A stretch of DNA of 64,000 nt. Source: Bradyrhizobium tropiciagri. Its GTDB lineage: Bacteria > Pseudomonadota > Alphaproteobacteria > Rhizobiales > Xanthobacteraceae. Location: NCBI RefSeq assembly GCF_018130505.1, contig NZ_JAFCKH010000014.1, forward strand, positions 1-64,000, given 5' to 3'. Positions 56,505-64,000 of the stretch are shown here, piece after piece (position 1 is the stretch's first letter; each line of letters starts with the position of its first letter). The position numbers and the translations under genes are program-made. The notes below the pieces were generated by a model. That model was not told the DNA's origin. It did no database searches and saw only the letters and a list, made by a program, of their open reading frames with translations.

Positions 56505-59500
56505 ATGTTTGATTTTCTCAAATCGATAATCGGCATCGGCAAACTGGCGGGATTGCCTGCCACGGAGGCCGACAACGCAACGGCGACCAATATCGCAACC
56601 GACCTCAAGCGGCTGGAGGCGGTCAGTCCGGACCTCGCAGCGCGGACGATCAGCTACGTCCTGACCGGGGAGAACAGCTCGGTGCTGCTGCAGCTCGAGC
56701 AACAGGCGAACTCAGTCCAGGCCGCGCTCAGCAGCTACTCGCATACGGCCAATGCTGCGGCCCAAGCCGCGGTGCAGAAGGCGGCTCTCGCCCGCGGCAA
56801 TGTCCTCAAGCGGCAACACGGGCCGGAAGCGATCTGGATACGTCGCTATTTCGAGGTCATCACGGCGCCTCAGAAGGGCACGCGCTACGGTCTCTATGGT
56901 CATCAAGGACCGAGCCCGCTCTGGCTCCGGGCCTTCCTGTCGTACCGGACCGACCAGGCCCAGCGCGCCGATCTCACCACGATCCTGAACTGGCGCGATG
57001 CGGAGGACAACGCAACGGCCCTCGCGCTGGACTTGCTCGTTCTGGAAAAGAGCAGCCAATACTACTTTCACAATTACGACGTCGCATCGAAGTTTGATTT
57101 CGAAGGCAACCTGCCGGCGGAACAGCAGGCAGTCATGGCGGCATTCGAAAAATACGACCGTCCGGCCCAGGCCACCGTCATCCAGATCCTGAAGCAGTTC
57201 GATCTGATCAAGGGCGAGTATTTCGACTTCGTCTATCGGCAATACCTGATGTCTTCCAGCAAGGCGGTTCGCGAGGCGGCCCAGAATGCGCTGCTGGCCG
57301 CGCCGCCCGAGACGCTTGCCGCCAGCGCCGCCCAGACCCTGGCAGACGGTAATCCGACGGCGCGCGCGCAGGCCGCGCAGCTGCTGCCGCTCGTGATGGG
57401 CGAAGGCGCGCGGCCGCTGCTCGAAGCGCATCTCGCCAAGGAAAACTCGAAGACGGTTCGCAAGGTCATCGAGCTCGGAATGGGATCGGCCGTCGTTCGC
57501 GAGGCGGCCGCGGAAACTCCGCGCACGTTGAGCGGCGACGGCGCGGACGGTTACCTCGCCGCTGACGGCACCGAGGTGCTGTCCCCGCCGCTCGCGGCGA
57601 TGCCGGGACCAACGCCGCTGCCTGACAGCGTCAAGGCCGGATATCTCGGCCTGCTCGACAAGGCATACGCGCAGTGGATGAAGAACTACGAGAGCCAGAA
57701 GGCGCGCCGCGACAACGCCACGGCCGAGCAGCGCAAGAACTGGGCCGCACCGGTGCAGCCCAAAGCGATCGATCCCGCCATCGTCGATAAATATTGCGCG
57801 CTGCTCAGCTCGGACAGTCCGATCGATACGGCCGAAGTTTCCAAGATCGGCTATTTTTCAGTGTTTTCGCCCTACGGCGTCGAGGCGGCAGCCGAACCGC
57901 CGTTCAACAGTGCCGACCTCACCTTGTGGCATCTCTGCCGCGCACGCGCCATCTTTGCCGCTTCAACCCAAAACCACTACTGGGTGCTCGCAAACCTGAT
58001 GAGCGGCCAAGGCGGCATCCACGGCGCGATCCATGCGCGACTGACCAATGGCAACGATCTGCGAACCCTCGCCGCCTTGATCCAGCCGGCACTGGAAGCA
58101 AAGGCCCTTGCTGTCCAGGCGCTGAATGTCGGCATCTCCGAAGAGCTGTCCGCGGCCGTGGTCTGGCCCTATCTCGCAGCGCAATTCGACGTGCTCGACC
58201 AGGCGCTCGGGCAGGCTGCGGCAACCGATTTCCGCGAACCGCCGACCGTCAACGCGCTCAGTCTGCTGCGCCTGTTTCCAAAACTGCCGGCGCGCTATTT
58301 CAACACCGTGCTGACCCACGCGCTGTCGTCCAAGAAATCCGTCAACAAGCCGGCCCGCGCGCTGTTGCTCGGCATCGACGGTATCGAGCAGCGTCTGGTG
58401 CCGTTCCTGTCGGACAGCAAGCAGGATGTCCGCTCGGGTGTCGCCGACATGCTCGGCGCGATCGGTGCCGAGGCCGCCATCGAGCCGCTGAAGAAGGCGC
58501 TCGGCAAGGAAAAATCCGAACTGGTTCGGGCCTCGCTGCTCGGCGCGTTGCGCCGCCTCAAGGTCGATATCTCCAGCTACGTCTCTCCTGAGATCCTGAC
58601 CAAGGAAGCCACGGCCGGCCTGAAGGGCAAGAAGGCCAAGGACATCGAGTGGTTCTCGCTCGACAGCCTTCCGGCGCTCACGTGGGCCGGCGGTGGCGCC
58701 GTTCCGGCGGACGTTCCGCGCTGGTGGATTGCCCTTGCCGGCAAGCTGGCACAGCCCGGCGGCAACGTGCTGTTCTCGCTCTGGCTCGACGAACTCGCCC
58801 CCGAGAGCGCCGAGGCATTCGGCCGCCACATCCTCGGCAGCTTCCTGCGTTACGACGCAACGCACTGTTCCGAAGACGAAGCCAATGCGCACGCCAAGGC
58901 CCACGCCCAGGCGCGCTATGACCAGTATCAGGCCTACGCCAAGCGCTGGAACAACGAGTTCTACAGCTCCTACACCTATGAGAAGGCGTTCGCCGATCTG
59001 CGCGCCGAGAAGCTCGGAATCTATCTCAACAACGCCCATGCCGACCGCGGCATCCTCGGGCTTGCGATGCGGGCCGAGGGCACCTTCGCGGTGCAGATGG
59101 TCCGCACCTACATGCGCGATCATTACAAGCGGGTCTCGCAGGTCAAGGCGCTCACCGAATATCTCAGCGGCAACCCCTCGCCGGCCGCGCTCCAGATGCT
59201 GCTGTCGATCGCCCGCCGCCATCGCACCAACTCGGTGCAGCTGCTGGCACAGGCGCTGGTCGAGCGCATCGCCGACGAGCGGGGCTGGAGCACCGACGAA
59301 CTGGCCGACCGCACCATCCCGACCGCGGGCCTCGACGAGCGCGGCATCCTCGACCTCGAAATCGGCACCCGCCTCTACCAGGCCAAGCTCGACGCCGAAG
59401 ATGTGCTCACGCTGTACAATCCCGACGGCAAGGTGGTGAAGAGCCTGCCGCAGGTCAGCGAAGGTCCGGACAAGGAAAGCGCCGCGGAAGCCAAGAAGGC

Positions 59501-60275
59501 GCTCTCCAACGCCAAGAAGGAGTTGAAGCAGGTCCACGAATTCCAGGCCAAGCGCTTGTACGAGGCGCTCTGCGTCAGCCGGCGCTGGCAGGTTGGCGAA
59601 TGGAAGCGCTTCCTGCTCGAGCACCCGATCGTCGGACGGCTGGTGCAGCAGGTGATCTGGCTCGGCCTCGATGCGGACGGCAACGTCGTCGCCTCGTTCC
59701 GGCCGCTCGAGGACCTGTCGCTCACCGATAGCGGCGACAACGCCGTCGATCCCGACTCGTTCACCGGCGTCCAGCTGGCGCACCGTTCGCTGCTTACCGG
59801 TGAGCAAAGCGAAGCCTGGAAGCAGCACCTCGCGGATTACAAGGTCGAACCGCTGTTCAACCAGCTCGACCGTCCGGTACTGGCAAGCGCGGCCGGCAAT
59901 TCGATCGATGACCGCGCCGGCTACGTCATCGAGGCCTTCAAGTTGCGCAGCTCAGCGCAGAAGCTCGGCTATGAGCGCGCGCAGGCCGAGGATGGCGGCT
60001 GGTTCACGCAGTACCTCAAGCCGTTCGCCGGCGTCGGGATCAATGCCGTGATCGAGTTCACGGGATCGCCGCTGCCGGAGGAAAATCGCGCGGTGGCACT
60101 GGTGGCAGCCAAATTCGTCCGCGCGCGCAAGGGTGGCCGGTCGACCTACGGCACGCAGCTTGCCCTGAGCGATGTGCCGCCGGTGCTGCTGAGCGAAGTC
60201 TGGAACGACCTGCACCAGATCGCGACCGCCGGCAGCGGATTTGCCGAGGACTGGCGCAACAAGGTGGCCTGGTAA
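56505..60275 (+). CDS. Large DUF4132/HEAT-repeat protein (YehI/MolR type)
   Basis: A 1,256-residue cytosolic protein. Helical repeats of HEAT type run at about 245-330 (SSSKAVREAAQNALL) and 620-690 (LVPFLSDSKQDVRSGVADML, AAIEPLKKALGKEKSELVRASLLGAL). The DUF4132 core starts around residue 910: ERIADERGWSTDELADR, DERGILDLEIG, TLYNPDGKVVKSLP, RWQVGEWKRFLLEHPIVGRLVQQVIW. No membrane helix or signal peptide. The MoxR gene overlaps it by one base (TAATG), showing translational coupling. The order matches E. coli yehI-yehL-yehM-yehP, whose function is unknown. Likely a scaffold or substrate adaptor for the ATPase; this is inference. Start ATG 56505 or 56501 is weakly supported. Confidence 0.85.
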   Translation: MFDFLKSIIGIGKLAGLPATEADNATATNIATDLKRLEAVSPDLAARTISYVLTGENSSVLLQLEQQANSVQAALSSYSHTANAAAQAAVQKAALARGNVLKRQHGPEAIWIRRYFEVITAPQKGTRYGLYGHQGPSPLWLRAFLSYRTDQAQRADLTTILNWRDAEDNATALALDLLVLEKSSQYYFHNYDVASKFDFEGNLPAEQQAVMAAFEKYDRPAQATVIQILKQFDLIKGEYFDFVYRQYLMSSSKAVREAAQNALLAAPPETLAASAAQTLADGNPTARAQAAQLLPLVMGEGARPLLEAHLAKENSKTVRKVIELGMGSAVVREAAAETPRTLSGDGADGYLAADGTEVLSPPLAAMPGPTPLPDSVKAGYLGLLDKAYAQWMKNYESQKARRDNATAEQRKNWAAPVQPKAIDPAIVDKYCALLSSDSPIDTAEVSKIGYFSVFSPYGVEAAAEPPFNSADLTLWHLCRARAIFAASTQNHYWVLANLMSGQGGIHGAIHARLTNGNDLRTLAALIQPALEAKALAVQALNVGISEELSAAVVWPYLAAQFDVLDQALGQAAATDFREPPTVNALSLLRLFPKLPARYFNTVLTHALSSKKSVNKPARALLLGIDGIEQRLVPFLSDSKQDVRSGVADMLGAIGAEAAIEPLKKALGKEKSELVRASLLGALRRLKVDISSYVSPEILTKEATAGLKGKKAKDIEWFSLDSLPALTWAGGGAVPADVPRWWIALAGKLAQPGGNVLFSLWLDELAPESAEAFGRHILGSFLRYDATHCSEDEANAHAKAHAQARYDQYQAYAKRWNNEFYSSYTYEKAFADLRAEKLGIYLNNAHADRGILGLAMRAEGTFAVQMVRTYMRDHYKRVSQVKALTEYLSGNPSPAALQMLLSIARRHRTNSVQLLAQALVERIADERGWSTDELADRTIPTAGLDERGILDLEIGTRLYQAKLDAEDVLTLYNPDGKVVKSLPQVSEGPDKESAAEAKKALSNAKKELKQVHEFQAKRLYEALCVSRRWQVGEWKRFLLEHPIVGRLVQQVIWLGLDADGNVVASFRPLEDLSLTDSGDNAVDPDSFTGVQLAHRSLLTGEQSEAWKQHLADYKVEPLFNQLDRPVLASAAGNSIDDRAGYVIEAFKLRSSAQKLGYERAQAEDGGWFTQYLKPFAGVGINAVIEFTGSPLPEENRAVALVAAKFVRARKGGRSTYGTQLALSDVPPVLLSEVWNDLHQIATAGSGFAEDWRNKVAW

Positions 60276-61378
60276 TGGAACAACGAAACGCATTGCAGCT
60301 GCGCCCGAGCGCCGAAATCAGGTTCGCCGACGAACTCGCGGCGCTGAAGGCGGCCGATCAGGGCCGGCGGCCCCCGGGATGGGCGCTCTCCGCACGCGCG
60401 GTGCGCAGCTTCATCCTCGGCGACAGCAAGCTGTCCGTTCGCCGCAAATTCTATGGCGACGACGCGCTGGTCGAACGCGCGCTGGTCGCCCTGATGAGCG
60501 AGCAAGGCCTGATGCTGGTCGGCGAGCCCGGCACTGCCAAATCGATGCTGTCGGAATTGCTGGCGGCTGCGATCAGCGGCTCGTCGATGCTGGTGGTGCA
60601 GGGATCGACCGGCGTCACCGAGGACCATGTCCGCTACGGCTGGAACTATGCGCTGCTGATCGCCGAGGGTCCGACGCCGCGCGCGCTGGTCCCCTCCCCG
60701 GTCATGGAAGCGATGCGGCTCGGCCGGGTCGTCCGGATCGAAGAGCTGACGCGTTGCCCGCCGGAGATCCAGGACGTGCTGATCTCGGTGCTGTCGGAAA
60801 AGGTGATGTCGGTGCCAGAGCTCGGCGAGAGCGCGAGTGTCTACGCCGCGCCGGGCTTCTCGGTGATCGGCACCGCCAACCTCCGCGACCGCGGCGTGCA
60901 TGAGATGTCGAGCGCGCTGAAGCGCCGCTTCAACTTCGAGACCGTGTTGCCGCTGACCGATCCGGCGCTGGAGACGGAGCTGATCCGTCAGGAAGTCGGC
61001 AAGCGGCTCGGCCAGGCCGAGATCACCGTGAACTTCCCCGACGAGGTCACCGATCTGCTCGTCACCACCTTCCAGGATCTGCGCCGCGGCCAGACCAGGG
61101 ACAACGTGCCGCTGTCGAAGCCGGCGGCGGTGATGTCGACGGCGGAGGCCGTGAACATCGCGCATGCGGCGGCGCTCGAAGCGGCGTTCCTCGGCAATGG
61201 CGACGTCGGCGGCGCCCATATCGGCCGGCAATTGCAGGGCGTCATCGTCAAGGACAATGCGGAGGATGTGAAGAAAGTCCGTGCCTATGTCGATCACATC
61301 GTCAGGGAGCGAGCCCGCCGCAGCAAGGTGTGGTCGGATTTTCTCGGCGCGGTGAAGGCAATGAAGGACCAGAGCTGA
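60275..61378 (+). CDS. MoxR-type AAA+ ATPase (YehL-like)
   Basis: A 367-residue AAA+ protein. Walker A is VGEPGTAKSMLSELL (Ser in place of Thr), Walker B is VVRIEELTRCP, sensor 1 is GTANLRDRG and the arginine-rich ALKRRFNFETVLPL region follows. MoxR relatives such as RavA, CbbQ and NorQ pair with a von Willebrand A protein to remodel targets or insert metals. It is the second gene of the cassette, translated from an overlapping start, and ends 10 bp before the DUF5682 gene. Confidence 0.92.
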   Translation: MEQRNALQLRPSAEIRFADELAALKAADQGRRPPGWALSARAVRSFILGDSKLSVRRKFYGDDALVERALVALMSEQGLMLVGEPGTAKSMLSELLAAAISGSSMLVVQGSTGVTEDHVRYGWNYALLIAEGPTPRALVPSPVMEAMRLGRVVRIEELTRCPPEIQDVLISVLSEKVMSVPELGESASVYAAPGFSVIGTANLRDRGVHEMSSALKRRFNFETVLPLTDPALETELIRQEVGKRLGQAEITVNFPDEVTDLLVTTFQDLRRGQTRDNVPLSKPAAVMSTAEAVNIAHAAALEAAFLGNGDVGGAHIGRQLQGVIVKDNAEDVKKVRAYVDHIVRERARRSKVWSDFLGAVKAMKDQS

Positions 61379-61388
61379 GGCTCGCGGC

Positions 61389-63806
61389 ATGACCGTACTC
61401 GATCCGGCCGCGACCGCGATCCGTCTGTTCGATCCCGAGCGCGACCTGTACTTCTTCCCGATCCGGCATCACTCGCCGGCGTGCGCGCTGCATCTGCGCG
61501 AGGCGCTGCGCGCGATCCGTCCTGCCGCCGTCCTGATCGAGGGTCCGGTCGACTTCGAACCGCTGATCACTGAACTGCTCGCCCCCGGCGTCGTCCCGCC
61601 GGTCGCCATGGTGGCGCTGCCCGACAACGCCGAGAAAGGCCGCAGCGGCACCACCTACTATCCGATCTGCCGCCACTCGCCCGAATTCGTTGCGATCCAG
61701 CAGGCGAGCGAGCTCGGCGTCACCGTCCGCTTCATCGATCTGCCGTCCCGCCATGCCGCGATGCTGTCCGATCGTCGCGACCGGCCGGATCAGCCGCTGC
61801 TGCCGATGCGCGAGACCATGTTCGATCGCGGCGCCTATGTCGACGCGATGTGCGCGCGCACAGGTTTTCGCGACGGCCTTGCGCTGTGGGACGGACTGTT
61901 CGAGGCCCGTGCCCGCAGCACCGACTGGCGCGGCTTCTTCGCCAGCGTCGGCGCCTATTGCTCGGCGTTGCGGGCGGCGTCTGACCCGGCTGAATTGCAG
62001 ACGGACGGGACGCTGCAGCGCGAGGCCATGATGCGCGCCTGCATCCAGGAGGCGATCGCAGCGCGCACCGGCCCGATCGCCGTCGTGACCGGAGGCTTCC
62101 ACACGCCGGCCCTGATCGACGCCAAGGCGGAGGCGGCGTGCCCGGCCAGCGCCGCGAGCCGTTCGAACGCCTGGCTGATCCGCTACGACTTCCGTGCGCT
62201 CGACCGGTTGAACGGCTATGGCGCCGGCCTGCCGCTGCCGGGTTTTTACGAGCGCGCATGGCAACGCCTGATCGGAGACGACAGCAACGCCGGCGCCTCG
62301 CTGACCGAAGACATCTTGGTCGGCTTCCGCGCGCATCTGCTCGAAAGCGAGCCGGCGCTGGCGTTCTCGTTCCCGACGCTGTGCTCCATGGTGGAGACGG
62401 CCCGACGGCTGGCCGAGTTGCGCGGCTTGGCCGAACCCGGACGAACCGAGCTGTTCGACGCGCTGCAGTCGTCCGCGATCAAGGAGGAGATCGAGGTCGG
62501 CGCGCATCCGCTGCTTGCGGCCTTCCGGACCTATCTGCAGGGTGACCGGCTCGGCGACCTGCCGCCGGGCAGCCGGCTGCCTCCGCTGATCGAACGCGCC
62601 CGCACTGAAGCGAGGTCATTTGGCCTGTCGCTGGAAGACGCCGTGCCGAAGACGCGCGAGCTCGATATCTACCGCAAGCCGCGCCACGGCCAGACCAGCC
62701 AGTTCCTGCACGCCATGCGGCTGGTCGCGCCGCCCTTTGCCGAGCGCCTCAGGGGCCCCGACCGGGTGCATGGCTTCCGCGCCGACATGCTGATGGAGAC
62801 CTGGAGTTATGCCTGGTCGCCGGCGGTCGAGGCTGCGCTGATCGAGCGCGCGGCCGATGGCGAAACCGTCCGCGATGTGGCCGCCGCCATCCTGACCCGC
62901 CGCCTCGCCGACCTCGAGCACGATGGCCAGCGCAACAACGCCGCGGCGGCATTCGATCTCCTCAGCATCGCCTTCGACGCCGGGATCGGCAGCGCCGCCG
63001 ACCCGCTGTTCGTAGCCGTCAGCGACGCAGTCGGCTCCGACACCAACCTGTTGCGGCTGACCAAGGCCCTGGTCACCGGTCAAGCCCTCGACAGCCGGGC
63101 CAAGGCGATGCAGTCCGACGCGACCATCAAGGCATTCGCCGATCTGCTCCCGCCTTTGCTCGACCGGCTGGCGCGGCGGATCGCCGAATTGCTGCCCGAT
63201 CTTGCGGCGGTCAACGCCGACACGGTCGGCGAAGCGATCGCCTGCCTTTCGGCGCTGGCCGAAGCGATGGCCGATCCCGATCCGCCGTTCCCGGCACAGC
63301 CGCTGCGCGATGCCCTGCAAGGCCTACTGGAAGCGCAGCTCGATCCGCAACTGAACGGCGCCATCATCGCGCTCGCCGCCCTGATCGGGCTGGTCGACGA
63401 GACCGAGGCCGGACGACGCCTCTCGGCCGCGCTGGCCGGCGCGTTCGAGCGCCCGGGAGATGCAATCCGCACGCTGTCCGGCGTGATGGCGCTGGCGCCG
63501 CAGCTGTTCGTCAACAACAGCAGCGTCATCACGGCGATCGACAATCTGTTCGGTGCGGTCGACGACCAGGGCTTCCTGGATCTGCTGCCGCAGCTGCGCA
63601 TGGCCTTTGCCGAGCTCTCTCCGCAGGAGACCGACAAGGTCGCCGCGATCGTCGCGGCCGCGCACGGCGCCGGCGAGGACGACATCGCGCTGTTGCAGCA
63701 GGTGCCGGATGCGCGCGTGCTGACGGACCATCTGGCGCTCAGCGAGCGCCTGCGCGGCCAATGGCAGGCCGATGGCCTCTCCGCCTGGCTGGAGCCCTTG
63801 CCATGA
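61389..63806 (+). CDS. DUF5682 protein (YehM-like)
   Basis: An 805-residue protein. The N-terminal domain (about 15-240) has FPIRHHSPACALHLREAL, VLIEGPVDFEPL and VVTGGFHTPALIDAKAE, a spacing of RHHS, Glu and GxxH reminiscent of the TraB/Tiki/ChaN metal-dependent fold; this likeness is my inference. The middle holds an alpha-helical region with NGYGAGLPLPGFYERAW; the C-terminal half is all-helical and repetitive. It is third in the cassette, with its start 10 bp after the MoxR stop, and shares a 4-bp overlap with the next gene. In E. coli the yehM neighbour order is the same. Confidence 0.85.
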   Translation: MTVLDPAATAIRLFDPERDLYFFPIRHHSPACALHLREALRAIRPAAVLIEGPVDFEPLITELLAPGVVPPVAMVALPDNAEKGRSGTTYYPICRHSPEFVAIQQASELGVTVRFIDLPSRHAAMLSDRRDRPDQPLLPMRETMFDRGAYVDAMCARTGFRDGLALWDGLFEARARSTDWRGFFASVGAYCSALRAASDPAELQTDGTLQREAMMRACIQEAIAARTGPIAVVTGGFHTPALIDAKAEAACPASAASRSNAWLIRYDFRALDRLNGYGAGLPLPGFYERAWQRLIGDDSNAGASLTEDILVGFRAHLLESEPALAFSFPTLCSMVETARRLAELRGLAEPGRTELFDALQSSAIKEEIEVGAHPLLAAFRTYLQGDRLGDLPPGSRLPPLIERARTEARSFGLSLEDAVPKTRELDIYRKPRHGQTSQFLHAMRLVAPPFAERLRGPDRVHGFRADMLMETWSYAWSPAVEAALIERAADGETVRDVAAAILTRRLADLEHDGQRNNAAAAFDLLSIAFDAGIGSAADPLFVAVSDAVGSDTNLLRLTKALVTGQALDSRAKAMQSDATIKAFADLLPPLLDRLARRIAELLPDLAAVNADTVGEAIACLSALAEAMADPDPPFPAQPLRDALQGLLEAQLDPQLNGAIIALAALIGLVDETEAGRRLSAALAGAFERPGDAIRTLSGVMALAPQLFVNNSSVITAIDNLFGAVDDQGFLDLLPQLRMAFAELSPQETDKVAAIVAAAHGAGEDDIALLQQVPDARVLTDHLALSERLRGQWQADGLSAWLEPLP

Positions 63807-64000
63807 CGCAGCCGAACGACCGGCCAACCCAGCCCTTGTCCGCCGAGCAGACGCGCCGCCTGCTGCGCTGGCGCATGGCGCTCGGGCGCTATGCCGATAA
63901 TCAGCTCGGCAGTTCGGGCCTGTCGGCCGAGGATCTGCGGCGCGATCAATTGCTCGAACGCATCTATGCGGAGCGCGGACGGCAGCGCGGCCTGCGCCTC
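63803..64000 (+). CDS. Start of a fourth cassette gene, probably VWA (YehP/CoxE-like), cut off
   Basis: Only 66 residues are visible: a polar start (MTQPNDRPTQPLSAEQTRRLL), then LLRWRMALGRYADNQLG and LERIYAERGRQRGLRL, charged helices. By position it should be the von Willebrand A partner of the MoxR ATPase, as in yehP, but no VWA motif (MIDAS) is in the window. ATG overlaps the preceding stop (ATGA). Partial. Confidence 0.55.
   Translation, partial: MTQPNDRPTQPLSAEQTRRLLRWRMALGRYADNQLGSSGLSAEDLRRDQLLERIYAERGRQRGLRL

Noticed and set aside
56301-56702. 133-codon minus-strand gene at the cassette start
   Set aside because: Overlaps the start of the DUF4132 gene, has no ribosome site and no known motif.
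57963-59828. 621-codon minus-strand open frame
   Set aside because: Antisense of the DUF4132 gene; not supported by codon use or motifs.

Overview
The window looks like chromosome from a high-GC alphaproteobacterium, most likely Bradyrhizobium or a close relative. This rests on protein style (GuaA, GuaB, RsmB, a valine-degradation operon, DUF1127, many CoA-linked enzymes), strong GC bias with long antisense open frames, and abundant short intergenic palindromes of the kind common in that genus. No rRNA, tRNA, CRISPR array, transposase or complete integrase was seen.

Layout. 1-12 kb: the start of glutathione reductase, guaA, small stress-type proteins, an HxlR regulator divergent from an MFS exporter, rsmB, MAPEG, a calcineurin-like phosphoesterase, a CurA-like reductase, guaB and a Pmp3-type membrane peptide. 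12-18 kb: a 1,090-residue secreted-type repeat protein (AIDA-like repeats, then RTX-like repeats), a DHA2 exporter and a DUF347 membrane protein. 18-30 kb: rlmE, a Ppx/GppA phosphatase, an orphan molybdenum hydroxylase large subunit, a chromene-carboxylate isomerase with a hotdog protein, YaiI, a Uup-like ABC-F ATPase, a D-threonine-aldolase-like enzyme, a BaiN-type flavoprotein and an SDR. 30-38 kb: MaoC hydratase, acyl-CoA ligase, then a compact valine/isobutyrate operon (mmsA, acyl-CoA dehydrogenase, hydroxyisobutyryl-CoA hydrolase, mmsB) divergent from a LysR regulator. 39-48 kb: a CadC-like TPR regulator, a TetR/PaaI/enoyl-CoA hydratase group sharing an AT-rich motif, a YdeP-type molybdoenzyme, an MFS transporter and a candidate small RNA. 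48-56 kb: a divergent two-component system, MgtE, two tandem polysaccharide deacetylases and small membrane proteins.

56.5-64 kb: the most interesting locus, a translationally coupled cassette of a 1,256-residue DUF4132/HEAT protein, a MoxR AAA+ ATPase, a DUF5682 protein and the start of a fourth gene that runs off the window. It matches the uncharacterised E. coli yehI-yehL-yehM-yehP arrangement and is the best candidate here for an undescribed NTP-driven system.

At least six families of dispersed palindromes sit between genes; some supply stop codons. Functional assignments come from recognising motifs and family features by eye; no database search was run.
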